DNA of 5,247 nt from JABDPF01 sp036351575 (GTDB lineage: Bacteria > Pseudomonadota > Gammaproteobacteria > Xanthomonadales > SZUA-36). The notes below the pieces were generated by a model that saw nothing but the letters and a program-made list of their open reading frames with translations, was not told the DNA's origin and ran no database searches. Where the stretch lies: positions 1 to 5,247 of the forward strand of contig JAZBPJ010000084.1 in the NCBI GenBank assembly GCA_036351575.1. The letters run 5' to 3'. Shown piece by piece: positions 1-5,247 of this stretch; position 1 is the stretch's first letter, and every line of letters begins with the position of its first letter. Position numbers and translations under genes: made by a program.

Positions 1-78
1 AGCCCGAACCGAAGCCCGAACCGAAGCCCGAACCGAAGCCCGAACCGAAGCCCGAACCGAAGCCCGAACCGAAGCCCG
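1..78 (+). repeat. Direct tandem repeat, 12-bp unit, six perfect copies
   Basis: The 12-mer AGCCCGAACCGA occurs six times without a mismatch at 1-72, and a seventh copy breaks down after its first six bases (73-78). The array probably continues to the left of the window. The unit is a multiple of three, so copy-number change adds or removes four residues (PEPK) without a frameshift. Perfect identity at synonymous positions points to recent expansion by slippage or recombination rather than selection on the protein alone. Confidence 0.95.
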
Positions 79-167
79 CTGCCAAGTCCAGGGCCAGGGC
101 CAGGAAAAAGAAAAAGCCCGACTCCGGCGGACCGCTGGACATCGAAAAACAGGGCAGCCTGTTCTGA
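1..167 (+). CDS. 3' end of unidentified protein with PEPK-repeat tail and C-terminal QGSLF
   Basis: Only the last 54 codons lie in the window; the reading frame starts at base 3 and stops with TGA at 165-167. The visible tail has six exact Pro-Glu-Pro-Lys units, one degenerate unit (PAAK), a basic stretch (SRARARKKKK), and a short end that finishes DIEKQGSLF. The repeats are low-complexity and probably extended or disordered, a linker-like tail rather than a folded domain. The terminal QGSLF fits the loose QxxLF form of the bacterial beta sliding clamp-binding peptide (consensus QL[SD]LF), often at the extreme C-terminus of polymerases and repair proteins. That would suggest a DNA replication or repair protein, but this is inference from five residues. 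PEPK repeats also occur in TonB-like proteins, though there they are internal. The family cannot be named without the upstream sequence. The following gene starts 10 bases after the stop. Confidence 0.75.
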   Translation, partial: PEPKPEPKPEPKPEPKPEPKPEPKPAAKSRARARKKKKPDSGGPLDIEKQGSLF

Positions 168-177
168 GGCGCTGTTG

Positions 178-1227
178 ATGAACTGGCTGATCTACGGTGC
201 AAACGGGTACACCGGCCGATTGCTGGCACGTGAAGCCGTGCGCCGCGGTCTGCAGCCCGTGCTGGCCGGCCGCAGCACCGGACCGGTCGCCGCGATGGCG
301 AAAGATCTCGAACTCGATTACCGCGTCGCGCGGCTCGACGATCCGGCGGCATTGAACGCCGCTCTCGAGGGTATGGACCTGGTGCTGCATTGCGCCGGCC
401 CGTTTTCTGCGACCAGCGCCCCGATGGTCGACGCCTGCCTGGGGCAGGGCGTTCACTACATGGATATTACTGGCGAAATCAGTGTGTTCCAGGCGATTCA
501 TGCACGGCAAGATGAAGCGCGGCGTCGGGATATCGTGCTGCTGCCCGGCTCCGGCTTTGACGTCGTTCCGACGGACTGCCTGGCCGCCCGCCTGGTGCAG
601 GCCTTGCCGGCGGCGACCGAGCTTCAGCTGGCGTTCGAAGCGGCCGGCGGCGCCAGCCCGGGTACGGCCCGGACCAGTGTCGAGCGGCTGGGGCAGGGCG
701 GCTGTGTTCGCCGCGACGGCGAACTGCGTACCGTGCCGATGGCCTGGAAAACGCGGCGCATCGCATTCGCCCATGCCGAGCGTACGGGCGTGACGATTCC
801 CTGGGGCGATGTTTATACCGCGACCGTCAGTACCGGCATTCCGAACGTGGAGGTCTACCTGTCGCTGCCCGACAAGACCATTTCACGGCTGAAGATGCTG
901 CGTCGCATGGGCCCCCTGCTGCGTATGCGCGTGGTGCAGTCTTTCCTTCGCGGCCGAATCGAACGCACCGTCAGCGGACCCTCGGACGAGGTCCGTGCAC
1001 GGACGCAGACGCAGGTCTGGGGCCAGGTCAGCAGTCCGGACGGGCAGACCGTTTCTGCGACCATGACGACGCCGAATGGTTACGACCTGACGGTAAGCGC
1101 CGCCTTGGGGCTGTTTGAATACCTGCGCGACAACGATGTTGAAGGCGGTTTTTACACGCCCTCGATGCTGGCCGGGGCCGGCTTTGCCGAGTCCCTGCCC
1201 GGGGTCAGTCTGTCGACAGGATCCTGA
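178..1227 (+). CDS. Saccharopine dehydrogenase-like NAD(P)-binding oxidoreductase
   Basis: A complete 349-residue protein. The N-terminus is a Rossmann fold: strand NWLIY followed by GANGYTGR at residues 7-14, which fits GxxGxxG. An AGRS motif at 30-33 follows the second strand and is typical of nucleotide specificity. HCAGPF at 71-76, YMDITGE at 94-100 and PGSGFDVVPTD at 123-133 are hallmarks of the saccharopine dehydrogenase-like/trans-acting enoyl reductase family. No transmembrane helix or signal peptide is evident, so it should be cytosolic. The substrate cannot be told; many relatives are uncharacterised and do not act on saccharopine. ATG at 178 is preferred over TTG at 175 because GAGG at 166-169 lies 8 bases before it. 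It probably shares an operon with the PEPK-tail gene, 10 bases upstream. The last 23 bases overlap the 3' end of the convergent yigZ-family gene. Confidence 0.88.
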   Translation: MNWLIYGANGYTGRLLAREAVRRGLQPVLAGRSTGPVAAMAKDLELDYRVARLDDPAALNAALEGMDLVLHCAGPFSATSAPMVDACLGQGVHYMDITGEISVFQAIHARQDEARRRDIVLLPGSGFDVVPTDCLAARLVQALPAATELQLAFEAAGGASPGTARTSVERLGQGGCVRRDGELRTVPMAWKTRRIAFAHAERTGVTIPWGDVYTATVSTGIPNVEVYLSLPDKTISRLKMLRRMGPLLRMRVVQSFLRGRIERTVSGPSDEVRARTQTQVWGQVSSPDGQTVSATMTTPNGYDLTVSAALGLFEYLRDNDVEGGFYTPSMLAGAGFAESLPGVSLSTGS

Positions 1228-1795
1228 TCGCGGCTGCGCCGCGTGTCGCGTCGCCCAGGGCGCGGCGCAGGGCCGGAAGCCGCGCCTTTTCGATTTCGAT
1301 TTCGAGGTGCACGGCGCCCTCCGGATAGCTTTCACCGGTTTTTTCCGCACCCGCCTGTTCCAGCAGCAGGTAGACCTGCCCCGTCCACTGGAACGCGGTT
1401 TCGATCATGCAGCGGACCCGCGGTTCGATTCTGACCAGGCCGGCTTTATCGAGGCAGCGCGCCGCGGCGCCTCCATAGGCCCGTATCAAACCGCCCACGC
1501 CCAGCTTGATGCCGCCGAAATAACGCGTGACGACCACCATGACGTGGTCCAGGCCCTTGCCGTCGATCGCCGCGTAGATCGGTTTGCCCGCGCTGCTGGC
1601 CGGCTCGCCGTCATCGTTGAAACGGTACTGGTGGTCGAGCTGCCAGGCCCAGCAGTTGTGGCTTGCGGACGGATCGGCAACCGACTCGTAAAAGGTCAGC
1701 GTATCCTGCAGCGTGTCGACCCGCGCGGCGTGCGCAATGAAGCGGCTGCGCCTGATCTCGATCTCCATGCTGGCCGGGCCGGGCAACGTCTTCAT
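1205..1795 (-). CDS. yigZ: YigZ/IMPACT family protein (UPF0029)
   Basis: A 196-residue cytosolic protein with clear family signatures. RRSRFIAHAARV near residues 15-26 matches the N-terminal 'KKSRF' motif, SHNCWAW at 45-51 the 'HHCVAW' motif, DDGEP..SAGKP is at 61-72, and RYFGGIKLGVGGLIRAYGG at 91-109 is the most diagnostic block. Residues from about 135 to the end correspond to the C-terminal DUF1949 domain. Length is close to E. coli YigZ. Eukaryotic IMPACT relatives modulate Gcn2 signalling; the bacterial role is not settled, with RNA or ribosome association suggested. The start ATG (1795-1793) overlaps the stop of the upstream membrane-protein gene as ATGA, so translation is probably by coupling; no strong Shine-Dalgarno is visible. 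An internal ATG (1768-1766, residue 10, MEIEI) is an alternative start. Being the third gene of a sigma-factor operon is unusual context. Confidence 0.92.
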   Translation of the reverse strand: MKTLPGPASMEIEIRRSRFIAHAARVDTLQDTLTFYESVADPSASHNCWAWQLDHQYRFNDDGEPASSAGKPIYAAIDGKGLDHVMVVVTRYFGGIKLGVGGLIRAYGGAAARCLDKAGLVRIEPRVRCMIETAFQWTGQVYLLLEQAGAEKTGESYPEGAVHLEIEIEKARLPALRRALGDATRGAAAIRILSTD

Positions 1796-2433
1796 GGCGG
1801 CGACTGGCCGAGCGAGCCGGGCAGCGGATGCTCCGGGTACGCCTCGCGAAATGCACGCAGCCCGGCCTCCAGTTCTTCGATTCGGCCTTCCTGTTTCAGC
1901 GCCAGCAACTGCTTGATCCAGGCCTCGGGCGGAAGAAGCGCTTCTTCTTCGAGCACAGCGTCGCTTTCACTGGCCATGAAATCCCCTTTTTCGCCTCGCC
2001 GGGCCTCCATTTCGAGCGCCGGGGCGTCCGCGGCCGGCGCCGGGGCCGCGTTCAATCGGCGGGTTTTCTGAACGTCAATCCGCGGTGCGGTGTCCCGGGC
2101 TTCCGGCGCGGACTCCTGCATCAGCGCAGCGGCCTTGTCCTGGGGGGCCGGCACGCCTGTCGCGTCGGGTGGCGGCAGGTCAGCCGGACGCTCCGGCAGC
2201 CACACCACCGTGATCGCGAGCACGGCGACGGTGGCGGTTGCGAACCCGCCCAGCCACTTCAGCGGGCGCCTGCGTTTTTTCGATTCGAGGTCGCGTCGCG
2301 CCGTGTTCAGGACGGCCTGGTCGAGCAGGCCAGGCGGTTCGGCCCGCTCCATGCGTTCCCAGTCTGACTGCAGCTGCTCGAGGTCTTTCGAGAGTCGCCT
2401 GTCGTTTGTCGATAGTGTTGTTTTGCGGGTCAT
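1792..2433 (-). CDS. Single-pass membrane protein, putative anti-sigma factor
   Basis: A 213-residue protein directly downstream of an ECF sigma gene. The first 59 residues are charged and helical in character and end in a basic cluster (KKRRRPLK, 52-59). One hydrophobic segment at about 60-79 follows. By the positive-inside rule the N-terminus is cytoplasmic and residues 80-213 periplasmic. The periplasmic part is first rich in Pro, Ala and acidic residues (about 80-167, probably disordered), then has a helical end with PEAWIKQLLAL at 169-179, GRIEELEAGLRAFREAYP at 183-200 and HPLP. I recall this W...L...GR..EA...FR..YP tail, and the PPGLLDQAVL motif at 33-42, from uncharacterised proteins beside ECF sigma genes, but could not check this. 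The protein has no cysteine, so the zinc anti-sigma HxxxCxxC motif is absent. Position and topology suggest it sequesters the sigma factor; this is inference. Start and stop both lie in ATGA overlaps. Confidence 0.8.
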   Translation of the reverse strand: MTRKTTLSTNDRRLSKDLEQLQSDWERMERAEPPGLLDQAVLNTARRDLESKKRRRPLKWLGGFATATVAVLAITVVWLPERPADLPPPDATGVPAPQDKAAALMQESAPEARDTAPRIDVQKTRRLNAAPAPAADAPALEMEARRGEKGDFMASESDAVLEEEALLPPEAWIKQLLALKQEGRIEELEAGLRAFREAYPEHPLPGSLGQSPP

Positions 2434-2969
2434 GATTCCCGTTCCTTCAACGCTTCCTTCAGCTGCGCCACCGCGTAGCGCAGGCGGCTCTTCGCCGTTT
2501 CACGGTTGACGCCCAGCACATTTGCGATGGACTGCAGGTCGAGCCCGCCTTCCAGTTTCAGCAGCACGGCTTCGCGCTGTTTCGGTGAAAGCTGCGCCAG
2601 GGCTTCTTTGAGCCGGGCTTCCCTGTGTTCGCGTCCGAGCGCCTGCTCGGGACCTTCGCCGGGCGATTCCGTGCACTCAGGCTGGAGTTCCGTCTCCGGG
2701 CGCTGGCGACGAAAATGATCCACGACGTGGTTGTGCGCTATGCGGTACAGCCACGCCCGGAACGGCGCGCCGGGGCTCCAGGAACGGCGGGCGCGAATGA
2801 CTTTTTCCCAGCTGCCCTGGTAGAGGTCATTGGCAGTCGCCGGATCGCTCACCTGGCGCAGAACGTAGCGGTAAAGCGGACCGCGGTGGCGTTCGTACAG
2901 AGCCTCGAACGCCCCGAATTCACCGGCGGCCCAGTTCGCCATCAGTTCTTCGTCGCTGCGTTCGCGCAT
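2430..2969 (-). CDS. ECF-type RNA polymerase sigma factor (sigma-70 family)
   Basis: A 179-residue protein with the two-domain layout of group 4 (extracytoplasmic function) sigma factors. Region 2 covers about residues 20-90: AFEALYERHRGPLYRYVLR, then DPATANDLYQGSWEKVI (core RNA polymerase contact) and PFRAWLYRIAHNHVVDHFRRQ (region 2.4, -10 recognition). A charged linker spans about 91-115. Region 4 covers about 119-173, with LSPKQREAVLLKLEGGLDLQ and the helix-turn-helix SIANVLGVNRETAKSRLRYA that reads the -35 element. No extra C-terminal domain is present. The start is well limited: an in-frame TAG at 2981-2979 lies four codons before the ATG, and the N-terminus RSDEELMANWAAGE is typical of the family. 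No good Shine-Dalgarno precedes the ATG. It is the first gene of a three-gene operon and overlaps the putative anti-sigma gene by ATGA, favouring matched synthesis of the two. Confidence 0.93.
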   Translation of the reverse strand: MRERSDEELMANWAAGEFGAFEALYERHRGPLYRYVLRQVSDPATANDLYQGSWEKVIRARRSWSPGAPFRAWLYRIAHNHVVDHFRRQRPETELQPECTESPGEGPEQALGREHREARLKEALAQLSPKQREAVLLKLEGGLDLQSIANVLGVNRETAKSRLRYAVAQLKEALKERES

Positions 2970-3165
2970 GCGCTGAGACTAGCACGAAAACAGCTGCCTT
3001 CACCCCTGTAAACGCGGCCGGGAATCAATCGGGGTTAAACCAGGGGCCCAAAGGCGCTATCCAAAAAATGTATTGCTTGATCTGGGGCGTGGTAATCCGG
3101 CCGACGTTCGGTACCATCAGCCTGTTGCAATCGCATCGTTATGGGCATCACATGGAGAACGATTC
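2970..3165. promoter_or_regulatory. Divergent intergenic region between sigma operon and exported peptidase
   Basis: These 196 bases must hold the promoter for the - strand sigma operon and, unless it is read through from elsewhere, the promoter for the + strand peptidase. The stretch is more AT-rich in part (around 3061-3080) than its surroundings. I could not find a convincing -35/-10 pair on either strand, nor a clear ECF-type AAC-containing -35 element. No riboswitch or RNA gene is recognisable. Confidence 0.5.
3154..3158 (+). promoter_or_regulatory. Ribosome binding site fixing the peptidase start
   Basis: GGAGA lies 7 bases before ATG 3166. This spacing, and the signal peptide that begins exactly at that ATG, decide the start against the longer open frame that begins with TTG at 3073. 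Confidence 0.75.
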
Positions 3166-5040
3166 ATGATTCGAACACTTACCATTATGCTTTCCGCTTC
3201 CTTGCTGTTTCTTGCAGCAAGCACCGAGGCGGAGGAAGCAAAACCACAGATGGACCCGAAATTGACCTGGGATTTGACCGAAATCTACGCCTCAGAGGAG
3301 GACTGGAACGCGGCCCGCCAGGAAGTCCTGGCCGAGATGGAAAACATCATCGCGATGAAAGGCAGGCTGGGTGAAAGCGCCGAACAGCTTTACCAGGCGC
3401 TGGACCTCGTCTCCAACACCTCGCGCAAGGGCGCGCGCGTGTTTGCTTACGCCAGCCTGAAGGCCGACGAAGACCTGCGGGTCACGGCGGACCAGGAACG
3501 ACGACAGCTGGCGCAGGCCATGTTCGCCCAGTTCGGGGAGGCGACGGCCTGGATGCAGCCTGAAATCCTGAGAATCGGCCGGGAAACCATCGAGTCTTTC
3601 ATTCGCGAGGACGAGCGCCTGGAACGCTTTGCTTACCAGTTGGACGACATCGTGCGCAACGAGCCGCACACGCTGGGTGACGAGGCCGAGGCGACGCTGG
3701 CGTACTTCAGCCAGACGTTCTCCGCGCCGAGCAACATTTACAGCATGGTCGCCAATTCCGACATTCCGTGGCCGGAAGTCGAATTTTCCAATGGCGAGAC
3801 CGCGCGCATCGATTCGCAGGGTTACGGCCGCTACCGCAGCAGCCCGGTTCGCGAGGACCGCAAGGCGGCATTCGACGCCTTCTGGGGCAAGTGGCAGGAA
3901 TACCGCAACAGCACCGGCGCCGTTCTCAATTCGCATATCCAGACCCAGGTCGCCCTGGCGAAAGCCCGCAAGTTCGATTCCGTGCTGGAACGCGAACTGT
4001 TCAACGACAACCTGCCTCCGGCGATTTACCACACGCTGGTCGAGGAAGTGAACAAGGGCCTGCCGACGCTGCACCGCTATTTCGGCCTGCGCCAGCGCAT
4101 GCTCGGACTGGACGAGTTGAAATACTACGACCTCTACACGCCGCTGGTATCGCTGGACAAGGAATTCGATTTCGACACCAGCAAGGCGATTACCCTGGAA
4201 GCCATGTCGACCCTGGGTGACGAATGGGTCGAGCGCCAGACCGCGGCCATGAACCAGCGCTGGATGCACGTTTATCCGCAGCGCGGCAAACGCTCCGGCG
4301 CCTACATGCAGCCGGCGGCTTACGACGTGCACCCCTACGTGCTGCTGAACCACAACGATGACTATTCTTCGCTGTCCACGATGGCGCACGAGTGGGGCCA
4401 CGCGATGCATACGCTGTATGCTGCCGAGGCCCAGCCTTACGACACGGCCAATTACGCGATATTCATCGCCGAGATTCCGTCCACTTCGCTGGAGCTGGTC
4501 CTGCAGGACTACATGGTCAAAAACGCGGAATCGGACGCGGAACGCCTGTTTTATCTCGGCAGCGCCCTGGAAAGCCTGCGCACGACCTTTTTCCGCCAGA
4601 CCATGTTCGCCGAGTTCGAACTGGCCCTGTACCAGGCGGTTGAGCGGGGTGAAGCGCTGTCCGGTGAGCGCATCTCCGAGATCTACGGTGAAATCGTGCG
4701 CCGCTACCATGGTCACGACGACGGTGTCGTAAATATCGATGAGCTGTACACCAACGAATGGATGTTCGTACCGCATTTCTACTACAACATGTACGTCTTC
4801 CAGTACTCGACCTCGCAGACCGCCGGCACGGCGCTTTACGAAAAGATCGTCAACGAGGGCGAACCGGCCATCGAGAACTTCAAGAACCTGCTCAAGGCCG
4901 GCGGTTCGGACTATCCGAATGAACTGCTGACCCGGGCCGGCGTGGATCTCGCCACCCCGGAACCGTACCGTGCCGTGATTCGGAAGATGAACGCAATCAT
5001 GGACGAGATGGAAGAAATCCTGGGAAGGATGGAGTCCTAG
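3166..5040 (+). CDS. Exported M3-family oligoendopeptidase (PepF-like zinc metallopeptidase)
   Basis: A 624-residue zinc peptidase that should cleave short peptides. Residues 1-22 form a Sec-type signal peptide: MIRT, a hydrophobic core at about 5-18, and a probable cleavage after TEA (residue 22). It carries no lipobox cysteine, so a soluble periplasmic or secreted protein is expected. ERFAYQLDDIVRNEPHTL at about 153-170 matches the PepF N-terminal helical domain. The catalytic HEWGH is at 408-412 (codons 4387-4401): His408 and His412 bind zinc and Glu409 is the catalytic base. The third ligand should be Glu436 in AEIPST, 24 residues further on, the spacing expected for M3. PHFYYNMYVFQYSTS at 536-550 carries the conserved His and Tyr residues that line the substrate site. 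The length matches PepF (about 600) and no key residue is missing. Most PepF relatives are cytosolic, so the signal peptide is the notable feature. It is monocistronic here, divergent from the sigma operon. Confidence 0.93.
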   Translation: MIRTLTIMLSASLLFLAASTEAEEAKPQMDPKLTWDLTEIYASEEDWNAARQEVLAEMENIIAMKGRLGESAEQLYQALDLVSNTSRKGARVFAYASLKADEDLRVTADQERRQLAQAMFAQFGEATAWMQPEILRIGRETIESFIREDERLERFAYQLDDIVRNEPHTLGDEAEATLAYFSQTFSAPSNIYSMVANSDIPWPEVEFSNGETARIDSQGYGRYRSSPVREDRKAAFDAFWGKWQEYRNSTGAVLNSHIQTQVALAKARKFDSVLERELFNDNLPPAIYHTLVEEVNKGLPTLHRYFGLRQRMLGLDELKYYDLYTPLVSLDKEFDFDTSKAITLEAMSTLGDEWVERQTAAMNQRWMHVYPQRGKRSGAYMQPAAYDVHPYVLLNHNDDYSSLSTMAHEWGHAMHTLYAAEAQPYDTANYAIFIAEIPSTSLELVLQDYMVKNAESDAERLFYLGSALESLRTTFFRQTMFAEFELALYQAVERGEALSGERISEIYGEIVRRYHGHDDGVVNIDELYTNEWMFVPHFYYNMYVFQYSTSQTAGTALYEKIVNEGEPAIENFKNLLKAGGSDYPNELLTRAGVDLATPEPYRAVIRKMNAIMDEMEEILGRMES

Positions 5041-5067
5041 CGTGGAACGTCAGTAAACCGGAAGAAG

Positions 5068-5099
5068 ATCCCGGATAGCGGCTGCGCCGCTTCCGGGAT
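5068..5099. repeat. REP-like imperfect palindrome (hairpin)
   Basis: ATCCCGGA (5068-5075) pairs with TCCGGGAT (5092-5099), and AGCGGC (5077-5082) pairs with GCCGCT (5086-5091). This gives a 14-bp stem with one bulged T at 5076 and a 3-base TGC loop. The form, with ATCCCGG arms around a GCGGCTGCGCCGC core and GATGACG flank, is like the dispersed REP palindromes common in proteobacterial intergenic regions. It sits 27 bases after the peptidase stop and 12 bases after the end of the convergent gene, so it could also block read-through or protect transcript ends on both strands. No T-run follows it directly. A segment CCGGAAG at 5058-5064 could compete for the right arm. Confidence 0.75.
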
Positions 5100-5111
5100 G
5101 ACGGGTGTTGT

Positions 5112-5247
5112 TTACTCCCAAGAGCCGGGCAAAGTCCCGGCCTTTTCCTCGATGGCCTCGAAACGCGGCAGAAGGTCCTGCAGGAAGGGGCGGTAGGGGC
5201 GGCTGCTGTCGAGGGCGGAGGTGTAGATCGGCTGGCGCACCTGCTGG
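5112..5247 (-). CDS. C-terminal end of a probable sulfotransferase-family protein (partial)
   Basis: The last 44 codons of a - strand gene that runs off the right edge; the stop TAA is at 5114-5112. The visible peptide includes QQVRQPIYTSALDSSRPYRP, then FLQDLLPRFEAIE and a short polar end. The 'QVRxPIYTSxxxxxRxY...L..LLPRF' pattern resembles the extreme C-terminus of sulfotransferase-domain proteins, including those fused to tetratricopeptide repeats, where 'PIYTSSVGRWRRYE' is common. Those enzymes move sulfate from PAPS to an acceptor, but the PAPS-binding loops lie outside the window and cannot be checked. The reading frame is supported by coding-like composition and by its agreement with the family tail. 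It converges on the peptidase gene, 71 bases from its stop. Confidence 0.65.
   Translation of the reverse strand, partial: QQVRQPIYTSALDSSRPYRPFLQDLLPRFEAIEEKAGTLPGSWE
5124..5147 (+). terminator. Probable intrinsic terminator of the M3 peptidase transcript
   Basis: GCCGGG (5124-5129) and CCCGGC (5136-5141) form a 6-bp all-GC stem with a 6-base loop. It is followed on the + strand by CTTTTCC (5142-5148), a short T-rich tract. The orientation suits only + strand transcription, that is, the peptidase message about 85 bases after its stop. It lies inside the C-terminal codons of the convergent gene. The tract is short, so efficiency is uncertain. Confidence 0.45.

Noticed and set aside
1..78. 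CRISPR-like or origin iteron array
   Set aside because: The repeats are contiguous 12-mers without spacers and read in frame as PEPK inside a coding sequence.
1115..2071. 318-codon open frame on the + strand opposite yigZ and the putative anti-sigma gene
   Set aside because: The - strand frames show clear family motifs; this one is low-complexity, has no recognisable domain and crosses two real genes.
3033..3041. Short inverted repeat GGTTAAACC as an operator between the divergent genes
   Set aside because: Four-base arms around one base are expected by chance, and no second copy supports it.
3073..3098. Sigma-70-like promoter (TTGCTT with TAATCC) for the peptidase
   Set aside because: The spacer is only 14 bases and both hexamers match consensus weakly.
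3073..3165. N-terminal extension of the peptidase from TTG 3073
   Set aside because: The extra 31 residues look random, and they would place the hydrophobic signal segment internally. ATG 3166 has a Shine-Dalgarno at good spacing.
3292..4776. 494-codon open frame on the - strand opposite the peptidase
   Set aside because: It is a shadow of the M3 gene in GC-rich code. The translation is dominated by Val, Arg, Gly and Gln without domain motifs, while the + strand frame carries an intact active site and signal peptide.

Overview
The window looks like a GC-rich proteobacterial chromosome segment, most likely gammaproteobacterial (Xanthomonadales/Chromatiales-like). That placement is inferred from protein style, compact operons with ATGA overlaps and a REP-like palindrome; no rRNA or tRNA is present to confirm it. 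Nearly all bases are coding, and there is no transposase, CRISPR array or phage gene.

Layout. (1) At the left edge on the + strand is the 3' end of an unidentified gene. It encodes a Pro-Glu-Pro-Lys repeat tail, a basic stretch and a C-terminus reading QGSLF, which resembles a sliding-clamp-binding peptide. Ten bases later, probably in the same operon, is a complete saccharopine-dehydrogenase-like NAD(P) oxidoreductase (178-1227). (2) Converging on it from the - strand is a tight three-gene operon, in transcription order: an ECF sigma factor (2430-2969), a single-pass membrane protein that is probably its anti-sigma factor (1792-2433), and a YigZ/IMPACT-family protein (1205-1795). Each junction is a 4-base ATGA overlap. 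The yigZ 3' end overlaps the oxidoreductase 3' end by 23 bp. (3) A 196-bp divergent intergenic region separates the sigma operon from a + strand M3-family oligoendopeptidase with a signal peptide (3166-5040). (4) After it come a strong REP-like hairpin, then the last 44 codons of a convergent - strand gene whose C-terminus resembles sulfotransferase-family proteins. A probable intrinsic terminator for the peptidase lies inside that gene.

How the genes may work together. The sigma/anti-sigma pair is a plausible envelope-signalling module: the sigma factor acts in the cytoplasm and its partner spans the inner membrane with a roughly 130-residue periplasmic part. The exported peptidase shares the intergenic region with this operon, so joint control is possible, but no promoter element proves it. 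The most distinctive points are the QGSLF-ending repeat tail, the zinc-motif-less putative anti-sigma factor translationally coupled to both neighbours (with YigZ as unusual third member), and the secreted form of a normally cytosolic peptidase. I did not find evidence of a wholly new multi-gene system.
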